Part shown: piece after piece, positions 24,615 to 33,473 of the stretch
Layout of the letters: the number at the start of each line of letters is the position of its first letter
How positions within the stretch are numbered: position 1 is the first letter of the stretch
Assembly (NCBI RefSeq): GCF_038051995.1
Contig: NZ_CP150290.1
Location: 2,904,001-2,968,000 of the forward strand
Reading direction: 5' to 3'
DNA: 64,000 bases
From: Paenibacillus sp. FSL H8-0537
Lineage (GTDB): Bacteria; Bacillota; Bacilli; Paenibacillales; Paenibacillaceae
Program-made: the position numbers and the translations under genes
Notes under the pieces: generated by a model
What the model was told of the DNA's origin: nothing
Database searches by the model: none
Seen by the model: only the letters and a program-made list of their open reading frames with translations

Positions 24615-26027
24615 TTAGAGGAGACTCAGATTTTTTTCAATTGGGTGATAAACAAGATGGCGTGTAATATCGCCAGGATGCTGCACGAGAAGCGGCCCCC
24701 AAGAAGGATTTGTATCATGCATCAGCTTGAGCAGTGAAAGCATGCGATCAAATACTAACTGGACATCTGCTTCGCTAGACAAGCCTTCGGTTAAGGCTGC
24801 CGCTACGATATGCGCAGCGTAATAACCAGAGCGGAATTCGTCGGAAAGCGAGCCTGTAGTGCGCATCAAGATGCGCAATGAAGAGGTAATGCGTTCATCC
24901 TTGTTTCTCCAATTTTGAATTTCATCGAGCGAGTGATTTTCAAGACTTCTAAGTTTGGTTTTCATAATTGTCCAAGCGACTACTCGGGCAGAGCGTTTAG
25001 CTGTATCAGCATCAATTCGGCTGCCGCCTAATTGAATATCGGAAAGATCCTTGTCAGATTCTGCTTCAATGATTTTCTCCCAATCACCTGCATGATCGAA
25101 TGCAAGCAGGCCAGAAGCATAGGCACCTAAATATCCACGTAAAATGTCAGCTGTATGAGGATCACCAGAAGGCCCTTCATTTCGCAGCTGGGCTTGTCCG
25201 GTAAAAGCGGCGTTCATGCCGCGAAAATAACCGACAAGACCAATGGCCGCAGCAGGTCCCAAATTTAGAATGCCTAGAACATCCGAAGCGGTTTCGTCCA
25301 TGCGGGATGCCCAGTAATCGGGAAGGCCTTGGCCGATATTTTCTTGGGTCAAGCTGGTGCGAACAGCATCTGCCAGTTCCTCCAACAGCCCAACATCTGC
25401 GTGCAGAATATCGTGGCCACACACCTCATGAGGGATGCTGGACCATGCCAGCAAGCCAGTTGCTGCATGGGCAGGAGGGAGACTGACAATCGCAGCTTCC
25501 AAACCAAACACAGATGTAGCGTCGATAGGCCAAGTATAAGGGCCAGATTCGGGTTCTCCCCACTTTACCAAGGCCGTAATAACACTGAGATCCGGTGGCT
25601 TGATGCCTATCCGGTCACCTGCACTTAGATAACCGTCATAAAGATCGCTGACCATCTCCTGAAAGCCATCGCTTGCCAGTGCATGAAAGCCTTCGCCATT
25701 CTGGAGAATGCTATGGGCGATATCCAGCATGAGTCTGGCTGTATTATTTCTATTTGGGTCCCGTAGTAAAATTTCCATGAAGCCCTGCTGGCCCAGATTA
25801 TCCAAGGTGCGGATAAAAGGAACGGCAACCGCCTGTTGATACAGCATCGGGAGCTTGCTCTTTGCTGCCTCAAGCCTCCCCCTTAATTGATGATAATCCG
25901 TCGGATCAGGCGGCCCCTGAATGTTAGAAAGTACAGCTTTCTTCACATCCTGAATGCATGCAGGCAAATTGGTGATATCCGGCATTACATGGGTAGCCAT
26001 GCGGCTTCTTTCAAGTGTTGTTTGCAT
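24615..26027 (-). CDS. Large protein of unknown function with HExxxH metal-site motif
   Basis: I do not recognise this 470-residue protein. It is mostly helical, with no signal peptide or membrane span. Around residues 195-215 it has SSIPHEVCGHDILHADVGLL, combining HExxxH with a further His four residues on, and about 40 residues later a MDETASDVLGIL stretch whose Glu/Asp could be a third ligand, like a zincin-type metallohydrolase. The active enzyme class is not established. ATG 26027 has AGGAGGT nine bases upstream; the open frame upstream to 26093 lacks such a site. The histidine phosphatase gene lies 111 bases upstream on the same strand, so they probably form one unit inside the glycosylation locus. 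Confidence 0.7.
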   Translation of the reverse strand: MQTTLERSRMATHVMPDITNLPACIQDVKKAVLSNIQGPPDPTDYHQLRGRLEAAKSKLPMLYQQAVAVPFIRTLDNLGQQGFMEILLRDPNRNNTARLMLDIAHSILQNGEGFHALASDGFQEMVSDLYDGYLSAGDRIGIKPPDLSVITALVKWGEPESGPYTWPIDATSVFGLEAAIVSLPPAHAATGLLAWSSIPHEVCGHDILHADVGLLEELADAVRTSLTQENIGQGLPDYWASRMDETASDVLGILNLGPAAAIGLVGYFRGMNAAFTGQAQLRNEGPSGDPHTADILRGYLGAYASGLLAFDHAGDWEKIIEAESDKDLSDIQLGGSRIDADTAKRSARVVAWTIMKTKLRSLENHSLDEIQNWRNKDERITSSLRILMRTTGSLSDEFRSGYYAAHIVAAALTEGLSSEADVQLVFDRMLSLLKLMHDTNPSWGPLLVQHPGDITRHLVYHPIEKNLSLL

Positions 26028-26138
26028 AGTTAGATTACCTCCTGAGTTATAAGAGCCAACACTTCTTGAGACGGCCTTGAACAAGACGTGCATCGAGAGT
26101 CTAGGTTTAAGTGCTATAAACAGAAGTCTTCCATCGAC

Positions 26139-26666
26139 CTAAGTGTTGATCAAATGGTGAGCCTCAGGGCTCCATAGTCGTTTTTGAAAGGCTGTTCCGT
26201 TTTTAAAGCGGAGTTCATAAAGATCTGGGTTTGTCATTTGTTCGCCCTGTTGATCGGTGAAATCGGGCACGTAATGCTGAAGCAGCAGCGTTAAGGTCAA
26301 CCGATGGCTGACTAGAAGAAACGTTTGAGCGTCACTTTTCAATAGTTCGTTTGTGAAGGCAACAACACGCGTAGATACTTCTTGTGCGCTTTCCTCTTTG
26401 TCGATACCGGGTACTCCTTGCTCTCGAAGACGGTTTTCCGCTGGCTCTAGCTTGAGGTTCAGCCGTTTTTCAATAATTTGCGCTGTTTGCCAAGCGCGCA
26501 AATAAGGGCTGGAGATAAACTTCTCCATGTGCAGGCTGTCCATGCCTGCAAGAGCATCTGCCAGTTGTTCAGACTGAGTTACTCCGACTGAACTAAGAGG
26601 AGCATCTAGCTGGTTTCCAGTAGCGCGTCCATGTCGGACCAAATACAAGGTTACTTCATCATGCAT
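26139..26666 (-). CDS. Histidine phosphatase family protein (phosphoglycerate-mutase-like)
   Basis: 175 residues. LVRHGRATGN near the start has the phospho-accepting His12, and VSHRLTLTLLL carries the second catalytic His; SSPYLRAWQTAQII supplies the expected Arg. Broad-specificity phosphatases such as PhoE and CobC share this layout. AAGGTGA precedes ATG 26666. Followed on the same strand by the HExxxH protein. The substrate is unknown. Confidence 0.9.
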   Translation of the reverse strand: MHDEVTLYLVRHGRATGNQLDAPLSSVGVTQSEQLADALAGMDSLHMEKFISSPYLRAWQTAQIIEKRLNLKLEPAENRLREQGVPGIDKEESAQEVSTRVVAFTNELLKSDAQTFLLVSHRLTLTLLLQHYVPDFTDQQGEQMTNPDLYELRFKNGTAFQKRLWSPEAHHLINT

Positions 26667-26900
26667 CAGCTAATGTCACCTTCTGAGTAAGATTTTAAGC
26701 TTCTGTTCCAGGCAGGAGAATTTCTGCCTCGACTATAATGTGTAATGTTTCATAACTTAATCCAATCCATAATTTGTGAGATTGAAACGATAAGCAATGT
26801 ACTCCTGATACTTTAGCTTTTGGGCAGTGTATCATTATTATGAATGCTAGATAAGAAAAAGATATTCCCTACCTGCTAGGGAATTGAACGAACATTTCTG
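26667..26900. other. Gene-free spacer
   Basis: AT-rich spacer upstream of the histidine phosphatase; it should contain that gene's promoter on the minus strand, but I cannot pick convincing -35/-10 boxes. No repeat or RNA element recognised. Confidence 0.4.
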
Positions 26901-26952
26901 AACAAATAAGCTTCCGACCCCACCCGAAGTGTGGAGCCGGAAGCCTATTGTC
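26901..26952 (-). terminator. Intrinsic terminator of the perosamine gene pair
   Basis: Read on the minus strand, AATAGGCTTCCGGCTCCAC pairs with GTGGGGTCGGAAGCTTATT around CTTCGG, and a TTGTTC tail follows. It lies 50 bases past the aminotransferase stop at 27001. Confidence 0.8.
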
Positions 26953-27000
26953 TTGGAGCAGAATGGATGAGGGTTGAAGAGGGGCCCGCAATCAGCCGCT

Positions 27001-28116
27001 TTATAACAGGCTTTCCCGCAGGCAATCGCAAATGTAGGCGATATCCTGCTCGGTTAAGCCGCCGTAGGTCGGCACATTCAGTCCTTGCGCTGCAATGCGG
27101 TTTGCAATGGGAAATTCCTCGCTGCGCTGCATGCCTTGATACGGCGGGAGCACATGCATCGGATAAAAGAACGGACGCGTTTCAATGCCGCGTTCTTTCA
27201 GGCGCTCCATGAAAGCGCCGCGCTGCTCTTCGTTATAGCCGTTTAGCAGGATGCTGAACATCCAGTAAACGTTTTTGGCCCATGGCTGCTCGGCAGGCAG
27301 CGTGAAGGCGCTGTTTCCTTCAAGCTGCTTGCAGTAAAGCGAGGCGACGCGTATCCGTTCGCCGACATGCCAGTCGATGTTTTCCATTTGTGCGCAGCCA
27401 ACCGCCGCTTGCAAGTTCGTCAGGCGATAGTTGTAGCCAATGACGGGAAACCAATATTTGCGGGCGGGATCGATGCCCTGTCCGCGCAGAAGCTGCATTT
27501 TGCGGGCAAGCTGCTCGTCATTGGTCGTAATCATGCCGCCTTCACCGGTCGTAATGATTTTGTTGCCGAATAGGCTGAACGTTCCCGTATGGCCCAGCGA
27601 GCCGGTCCGCTTGCCCTTGTATTTTGCACCGGGTGCTTCCGCAGCGTCCTCCAGCACAAATAATCCATGCCGCTCCGCAACTTCTGATATAGCGTCCATA
27701 TTGGCAGGATGCCCGTATAGATGAACGGGAATGATCCCCTTCGTGCGTGGCGTAATCAGCCCCTCCAGCAGCTCAGGGTCCATGTTCCACGTATCGGGCT
27801 CGCTGTCAACAAAGACGGGAGTGGCTCCGCAATACGTGACGGCATTTGCCGTGGCGATAAAAGTTAGCGTTGGGACGATGACCTCATCTCCCGGGCCTAC
27901 CCCGTGAGCCAGCAGCGCCAAATGCAGAGCAGTTGTTCCATTGCTGCACGACACGGCAAATTTCGTCCCGCAAAAGTCCGCGAAAGCTTCCTCAAACGTA
28001 TGAATATATTTGCCTGTCGAGGAAATCCACGTGGAATCCAGGCAATCCATGACGTATTTTTTCTCATTTCCATTAAAAATGGGAACGGCAACCGGATAAA
28101 ATTTGTCGCCCAACAT
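27001..28116 (-). CDS. per: GDP-perosamine synthase (DegT/DnrJ/EryC1/StrS aminotransferase)
   Basis: 371 residues of a PLP-dependent sugar aminotransferase. SCSNGTTALHLAL (about 57-69), VLEDAAEAPGAKYKGKRTGS (Asp for the PLP ring) and FGNKIITTGEGGMITTND (PLP Lys near 187) are the landmarks. IPIFNGNEKKYV and STWISSTGKYI resemble perosamine synthases, which aminate GDP-4-keto-6-deoxymannose from Gmd. GGAGGAGG precedes ATG 28116. The acetyltransferase gene is immediately upstream (15-base gap). A dTDP- or UDP-sugar substrate is possible, but gmd nearby and no rml genes favour GDP-perosamine. Confidence 0.85.
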   Translation of the reverse strand: MLGDKFYPVAVPIFNGNEKKYVMDCLDSTWISSTGKYIHTFEEAFADFCGTKFAVSCSNGTTALHLALLAHGVGPGDEVIVPTLTFIATANAVTYCGATPVFVDSEPDTWNMDPELLEGLITPRTKGIIPVHLYGHPANMDAISEVAERHGLFVLEDAAEAPGAKYKGKRTGSLGHTGTFSLFGNKIITTGEGGMITTNDEQLARKMQLLRGQGIDPARKYWFPVIGYNYRLTNLQAAVGCAQMENIDWHVGERIRVASLYCKQLEGNSAFTLPAEQPWAKNVYWMFSILLNGYNEEQRGAFMERLKERGIETRPFFYPMHVLPPYQGMQRSEEFPIANRIAAQGLNVPTYGGLTEQDIAYICDCLRESLL

Positions 28117-28131
28117 TATGCCTCCTCCGTG

Positions 28132-28794
28132 TTACGTTCGCTCTTGGTTCAAAAGACGCTTCACTGTGGCGGGAACGCCAACGGCAAGCGTTTGGTCCGG
28201 AATATTCCGAATGACGGCGGCACCAGCACCAATCATGCAGCCTGCTCCAATGCGAATGCCGTCGATGACGACAGTGCCTGTTCCGAGAAAAGAACCGTCG
28301 CCGATCGTTACACCGCCGGACAGCGTGGAGCCAGGCGCCAGATGGCAAGCCTCGCCAATGATGCAATCATGGTCAACCGATGCAGCCGTGTTAATGATGG
28401 TGAGGGAGCCAATTCGAGCATCCGGCTGGATGATGCCTCCCGGCATAACAGCAATGCCACAGCCGAGCGTGGCGCTGGGAGCAATATAAGCTAACGGGCT
28501 TATGGCATTAATCAGCTCGAAGCCAAGGCTTTGCACATGGCGGGCGAGCCGCAGCCGCGTCGCATTATCGCCGATAGCGATAAAAGCATGGCGTACCCCC
28601 TGCTCCAGCAGCAGAGGAAGCATGGCATCGTCGCCAAGCACGGGGACATTCAAAACCTGCCCGCCTGGCTCGCGGCCGATGCAGCCAATGACCTTGTATG
28701 TCTGGCTGGTACGAAGAATATCAACGACAACTTTGGCATGTCCGCCAGCCCCAACAACAACGGTACGATAAGGATTCGCAGAAACAGCATTCAT
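28132..28794 (-). CDS. Sugar O/N-acetyltransferase, NeuD/PglD type (likely GDP-perosamine N-acetyltransferase)
   Basis: 220 residues: an N-terminal nucleotide-sugar-binding fold (VVVGAGGHAKVVVDIL, about 11-26) and a C-terminal left-handed beta helix with hexapeptide repeats (IVLI-like turns from about 90 to 205). The catalytic His is in NTAASVDHDCIIGE. This is the PglD/PerB/NeuD family, which N-acetylates aminosugars using acetyl-CoA. Being in tandem with the perosamine synthase, its likely product is GDP-N-acetylperosamine. Confidence 0.87.
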   Translation of the reverse strand: MNAVSANPYRTVVVGAGGHAKVVVDILRTSQTYKVIGCIGREPGGQVLNVPVLGDDAMLPLLLEQGVRHAFIAIGDNATRLRLARHVQSLGFELINAISPLAYIAPSATLGCGIAVMPGGIIQPDARIGSLTIINTAASVDHDCIIGEACHLAPGSTLSGGVTIGDGSFLGTGTVVIDGIRIGAGCMIGAGAAVIRNIPDQTLAVGVPATVKRLLNQERT

Positions 28795-29003
28795 GCCGTA
28801 TAGGCTCCTTCAACAATAAAATGAGGGGGTGATGCAGCTACTCCCATCATATTCAAATGGCAGAAAATTGCTTCACTTGCAGCCGGGCAGTCGTCCATTT
28901 ATTCAAATATAGTTGAAATCCCTAGCAGGCGGGGGCAGGTGCCGTTGCTTTTTGTGAGCGGGACAATACGCTATGTAGAAGGCAGAGCGATTGGAGGCGT
29001 GAT

Positions 29004-30950
29004 ATGAAACGCAAAAGAGCTCGTAAACAAGGAACAGCGAAGCGCGGCTCGCATAGCCGCATATCGCGAAGAAAACGCGGCAATAGAGCGCGAGTCGGAA
29101 AAGTAGCAAGGACAAGAAGACGCAAAGGCAGACGGGGCGGCAGGAAACTGCGCGGCTCGACAAGAAGCAGGAACAGGCAGAAGGCAACCGAGCAGGCTCA
29201 GCTTGTAATTGAGCCTCCAGCACCGGTCGAGCCGCCTCCAGCACCAATAGATACGGAGCTGTTAAAAGCAAATAATGCGGCGTTCCGTCAGGGGCTGCCC
29301 GCAGGAGCTCCAATTGTAGAGCTGCTGCGCCGGGTATTCCGGCTGGGGGATGAGGATTTTTTATGGGAGCTGTATCGTCAGGTGCTCCAGCGCGAACCGG
29401 ATAACGAAGGCTTTAACGGACATCGCAGCCATCTGGCCCATGGCACGCCGCGGGCGGTAATTGCTGCGGCTCTTATCCAGAGTCCAGAGGCGGAGGCTAT
29501 TTTCTCCAGAGTGCCCTCTGGAGAAGCGAATACGACAGCCCATCTGATTCAGCATTTGTTCCCCGCTGCGGATTTGGATTTTATTCACGGCATCCACGTA
29601 CAAATAATGAATCGTGCGCCGGATAGCAATAAGGTAGGACGATACACGACGGCCTTGAAGCAAGGACTGCTGCGGCGCGCATGGATAGCGAGCCTTGTCA
29701 TGTCGGAGGAGTTTGGACTGCTCATTGGGGCGCCGTATTTGCCTCCGCTTGCGGCGAGTGCGGCCCGTATAAACAGCCGGCAAATCGGCATGTTCCTTTG
29801 CTTTGGGGTGCAAATTGCGATGGATGGAGAAGGCATCGGTCGTTTCATCGTCCGCTTGTCGGAAGGCTTGCTTGCGCTGGAGAATGATTTTACCCTACAT
29901 GTAGCGACAACGGAAGCGAATTTTGCCGAGGCTGCGGCTGTGTATGCCCCGCTGCGCGCGGCTTATGGCGATCGTTTGAAGCTGCACCGCACGGACAGCA
30001 TGGATACGGTGAACCGCAGCGTGCCTGCGGACATATGGATTGTGCCATATGTTGGGATGGCGCTCGCGCAATATTTGGAAAAACCTTATATGGTTTGTCT
30101 GCATGATCTCGTATATTTGCATTTGCCTGAGCTGTACAGCGCGTATACCCAGCATTATCAATATATCCATTCTGTAGCGCAAAAGGTGACGGAAAAAGCG
30201 GCGAAGGTAGTCTTCGCTTCGGAGTTTACCCGCAATCATGAGGGGCTGGAGTTTCTCGAGCTGGCTGTCCACAAAACGGCTGTCGTGCGCTTTGCAGCGC
30301 CGCATGAGGAATATGCGGTGTTTCAAACGCATAGCGAGGAGAAGTTCCGCAGCGCCTACAAGCTGGATGGTCCATATTTGACCTTCCCGTCGGTTGTAAG
30401 GCTGCATAAAAATCATGAGGGCCTCATCAAAGCTTTTGCGCTGTTCAAGCAGACGGAAGCAGGAAGAGCATCTGGCATGAAGCTTGTTTTTACAGATGAT
30501 CTTGGGAACCGCCCGCGGCAGCAGGAAATTTTGGCAGCGCTGAACGAAATTGCCGATCCTGTTATTCGCAGTTCAATCGTGTTTATGGGGCGCATAGCTT
30601 CAGTAGATTTGCCTTCCCTATACCGCTATGCCGCAGGCACAATCGTTCCAACGCTCTTCGAGGGCAGCTGCCCATTTCCTATATTGGAGTCGCTGCTGAT
30701 GAATACGCCGGTCGCCTTCGGAAGGCTGGAGGTGGTGAAGGAGGTTATTAGCGACATGAGCTGCTTCGCAACCTTCCATCCGCATAATATCCAGGAGATG
30801 GCGGACGCTATTGCACGGCTGTCACGGGAGGGAGAAGAGGTTGTCCCGCGTCAGCAGGCCGCACTTAGCGGCGCGTTGAGCAGGAGATGGCTGGATGTCG
30901 CAGGAGATTATGCAAACGTCATTGAAGAGGTGCAAGCAGCTGCCGACTAG
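29004..30950 (+). CDS. Glycosyltransferase family 1/4 with basic N-terminal tail and two DUF4214-like repeats
   Basis: 648 residues in three parts. Residues 1-60 are a dense Arg/Lys tail (KRKRARKQ..., RRRKGRRGGRKLRG). After a Pro-rich hinge, residues about 110-225 hold two copies of a DUF4214-like pattern (FLWELYRQVLQREPDNEGF and DFIHGIHVQIMNRAPDSNKV). The rest is a GT-B transferase with VVRLHKNHEGLIKAF and PTLFEGSCPFPILESLLM (nucleotide-sugar site). ATG 29004 follows TTGGAGGCG. The stop codon shares CTAG with the stop of the convergent gene. It probably adds a sugar to a surface glycan; the tail's role is unknown. Confidence 0.88.
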   Translation: MKRKRARKQGTAKRGSHSRISRRKRGNRARVGKVARTRRRKGRRGGRKLRGSTRSRNRQKATEQAQLVIEPPAPVEPPPAPIDTELLKANNAAFRQGLPAGAPIVELLRRVFRLGDEDFLWELYRQVLQREPDNEGFNGHRSHLAHGTPRAVIAAALIQSPEAEAIFSRVPSGEANTTAHLIQHLFPAADLDFIHGIHVQIMNRAPDSNKVGRYTTALKQGLLRRAWIASLVMSEEFGLLIGAPYLPPLAASAARINSRQIGMFLCFGVQIAMDGEGIGRFIVRLSEGLLALENDFTLHVATTEANFAEAAAVYAPLRAAYGDRLKLHRTDSMDTVNRSVPADIWIVPYVGMALAQYLEKPYMVCLHDLVYLHLPELYSAYTQHYQYIHSVAQKVTEKAAKVVFASEFTRNHEGLEFLELAVHKTAVVRFAAPHEEYAVFQTHSEEKFRSAYKLDGPYLTFPSVVRLHKNHEGLIKAFALFKQTEAGRASGMKLVFTDDLGNRPRQQEILAALNEIADPVIRSSIVFMGRIASVDLPSLYRYAAGTIVPTLFEGSCPFPILESLLMNTPVAFGRLEVVKEVISDMSCFATFHPHNIQEMADAIARLSREGEEVVPRQQAALSGALSRRWLDVAGDYANVIEEVQAAAD

Positions 30951-32119
30951 GGCAGCTGCTTGCCGTAATACCGCCAATACGTATCGCGAAAAACGTTCAA
31001 ATAACGCTTTGCTACATCATCCCAGCTTTCCGCTGGATCATGAATGCCCGCTATGGCGGAGCTTTTGTATTCATCATAATTCGCAGTCAAATCTTCAAGC
31101 GCTTGAACGATGGAATCGGGGCTCTGGGGGTTGAACCAGGCAATCTTGGCACTATGCCGTGCCAAATGCTCGCGCATGACCGGAATGTCCGAGCAGAGCA
31201 CCGGAGTACCGAGGCGAAGCGCTTCTTCGACCGGGTAGCTCCCGCCACCTTCCGAAAGGCTGGGCATAATGAGCGCCCAGGCATTTTTAATGAGCGCGGG
31301 AATATCCTCATCTCCTACAAAGCCGAGCGGGTAAAGATCACGATTAACGACAAGGCCTGTTCGGCGAATGGTGGAGATGAGCGTTGGAATCCAACTGTGC
31401 TGCGGCGTGCAATCCGGAAAAGGCTGCCGCAGCGTGTCGGTTAGATAGCCAGTGAGTACTAGCGGGCATTTGGTGCGCCCCTTCCAATGGGACAAGGCCT
31501 CGAGCAGATTGTTGTGGTTTTTATGCGGCGATGTATTGGATGGATAAATGATGTATTTGGACGGAATGCGGGCAGCGGTGGCAGGAGAGACCTGGCTTGC
31601 ATATTGTGCGGCAATCGGTGTAATGGCATGGGGCACGACAGTCGCCGATTGATGGCGAGGGCCGAAATGAGCAATGAGGCGATTTTTCACATGCTCCGAA
31701 GAAACGACGACGGACGTGACGTGGTCCAGCCATTTTTTCGATAAAATCCAGTGGCCCTTAAGCTGCTCGCCATTTGTAAAAGGCGGGACATAATCGAACA
31801 TCGTCGTATCGTGAAAGGTGCAGACGGTTGGACGATCAAGGGCATGGTAGGGGTGGGTGTGCGGCCAGTAGTAATAGACGACGTCGATACCAGCGAGCAA
31901 ATAGGAATTTTGGTCGGAATCGATGCTGTGCTGGGTGGATACCATCTCAACCTTGTTTAATGCTTTCAGTTCCGCGACGTTGCGAATAAGGGAATCGGGC
32001 GAGAGGACGAGCCTGATCTGCTCCACATCTGGCTGCCTGGCCATAGCCGAAATCAAATTATGGAGCAGTCTCATCCCGCCGCCGATGGAAAAATGGACAG
32101 ACCATACAAGAATCCGCAT
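30947..32119 (-). CDS. Glycosyltransferase family 4
   Basis: 390 residues of a GT-B fold. The N-terminus has SIGGGMRLLHNLI and the C-terminal donor site YPSNTSPHKNHNNLLEAL and MPSLSEGGGSYPVEEALRLG. No basic tail and no membrane span. It converges on the 29004 gene with a 4-base overlap of the two stop codons. Probably transfers a GDP- or UDP-sugar during assembly of the locus's glycan. Confidence 0.92.
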   Translation of the reverse strand: MRILVWSVHFSIGGGMRLLHNLISAMARQPDVEQIRLVLSPDSLIRNVAELKALNKVEMVSTQHSIDSDQNSYLLAGIDVVYYYWPHTHPYHALDRPTVCTFHDTTMFDYVPPFTNGEQLKGHWILSKKWLDHVTSVVVSSEHVKNRLIAHFGPRHQSATVVPHAITPIAAQYASQVSPATAARIPSKYIIYPSNTSPHKNHNNLLEALSHWKGRTKCPLVLTGYLTDTLRQPFPDCTPQHSWIPTLISTIRRTGLVVNRDLYPLGFVGDEDIPALIKNAWALIMPSLSEGGGSYPVEEALRLGTPVLCSDIPVMREHLARHSAKIAWFNPQSPDSIVQALEDLTANYDEYKSSAIAGIHDPAESWDDVAKRYLNVFRDTYWRYYGKQLP

Positions 32120-32281
32120 TGTTACAAACCTCCTGCCAAGGGCGAGGCTGTCTCCTGCCTAACAGGAAGGATGCCAGCCGTTGCTCCGTGAATTATGAAA
32201 AATGTTGCGCTTGCGAATTCAATATATGTGGGGGCGCGGGCAGTTATTCGCAGCATCGGCGCAGGATTTGTAGGCAGCGGG

Positions 32282-33391
32282 CTAAAGGCCCGCTAGCTTA
32301 AGCACATGTTCAAGCTTATTTATATTAACGACAATATTATCCGTTCCGACGAAAGGCTTGGGAGGCTGCTCCACTTCGCATACGATTTCATAATAGTCTA
32401 CGCCAGCATGTGCGCATAGCTTCCAGAAATAGGGGTCGACGAAGGTGGAAGGAGCAAGCTCCAAAAGAGCTGCGCCCGGCTCGCAGAAGGCAATGTTGAT
32501 GCTGCCGCTCCCGAAGGGGGCGACAATATGCTGCGCTGACGAGAAAATCGCGATTTTCTCTGCGGTAGAGAGCGGAGTGAGTACGATTTCCCTGAAGCCC
32601 TTGCCTTTCAGAAAACGGAGAACCTCTTCCTCGTTGGCGACAAAGCGGGCCTGGGCATCCTTACGGGTAATATAGAGGCGCTCGAAGCCTTTTTTGGCTT
32701 TTACGCGCCGGTCAGCTTTAAGCCGCTTGGCCATGAAATGCGACGCCCACGGCGGACATTTGCCGACCATCAGCGGCACCGCCGGCACGATCAGGCGGTC
32801 GGCGAGCAGATGAAAGTCCGCATCCTCGACCTGAATGCACTTATGGAGCGGAATGCCTAGCATGGCAAGCGATTCATAGTGAAAAGGGTGAAACAGCTTG
32901 CCGATGACATATTTGTCTATCGGAATGCCGCTCTTCTCCAGCAAATGGAGCCTCGGCAGCAGATCGAAAAACCAATGTCCGAAAATGTTTTGCGTACATG
33001 CCTTGATATGCGGCATGTTCCAGCCCCAAATGAGCGTGGCGACCGTTCCCTTGAAATGCTGCGGCTCCGGAAGCTGCGTGAAATCAATGAGCGGGCAGTC
33101 GAGCTCGACATCACGCAGCCGCTTATTGTCCGGCGTAACTACATATGCGTTGCTCGTCACCAGCCGCCCGCCAGGAATGGCCGCTACAAAAGCTTCATCA
33201 AAGGCAGAAGCCGTCACCCAGCGTGGCTGATCGATGCCTTTGCCGGCGGGGAGCGTCAACGTTTCAGCCGGGTAAATGACCTGATAATAATAGGAAAGCA
33301 GATCGGGAGGGACAGCCGCTTGCTGCGCCCAATCTCTTGTTTTCTCATAAAATTGCTGAGGGATAGTGTAGATAGGGATCGCCTCCTTCAA
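32282..33391 (-). CDS. Glycosyltransferase family 61 (DUF563) protein
   Basis: 369 residues. NIFGHWFFDLLPRLHLLE (His and Asp/Pro of the GT61 active region, about 140-157), RLYITRKDAQARFVANEEEV and VAPFGSGSINIAFCEPGA are characteristic. The start is odd: a TGA lies immediately upstream, the only classical start is TTG 33391, and the best Shine-Dalgarno (AAGGAGG) falls inside the first codons, so translation may begin at the non-classical ATC 12-18 bases further in. Adjacent to the methyltransferase on the same strand. Confidence 0.88.
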   Translation of the reverse strand: MKEAIPIYTIPQQFYEKTRDWAQQAAVPPDLLSYYYQVIYPAETLTLPAGKGIDQPRWVTASAFDEAFVAAIPGGRLVTSNAYVVTPDNKRLRDVELDCPLIDFTQLPEPQHFKGTVATLIWGWNMPHIKACTQNIFGHWFFDLLPRLHLLEKSGIPIDKYVIGKLFHPFHYESLAMLGIPLHKCIQVEDADFHLLADRLIVPAVPLMVGKCPPWASHFMAKRLKADRRVKAKKGFERLYITRKDAQARFVANEEEVLRFLKGKGFREIVLTPLSTAEKIAIFSSAQHIVAPFGSGSINIAFCEPGAALLELAPSTFVDPYFWKLCAHAGVDYYEIVCEVEQPPKPFVGTDNIVVNINKLEHVLKLAGL

Positions 33392-33473
33392 TCCGGATCA
33401 TGCAGCGCACCTGGTGCGAAGTATCGTTCTGCGCGCTGCATAATGCTTGAAATTGCTAAATATGCTTCCATCG

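Noticed and set aside
26931..27212. Plus-strand 93-codon frame over the end of the perosamine synthase gene
   Set aside because: Runs through the minus-strand terminator and coding end; no ribosome site or family resemblance.
29004..29180. Basic tail of the 29 kb transferase as a separate DNA-binding or ribosomal protein
   Set aside because: The frame continues without a stop or a good internal start into the transferase, so it is one protein.
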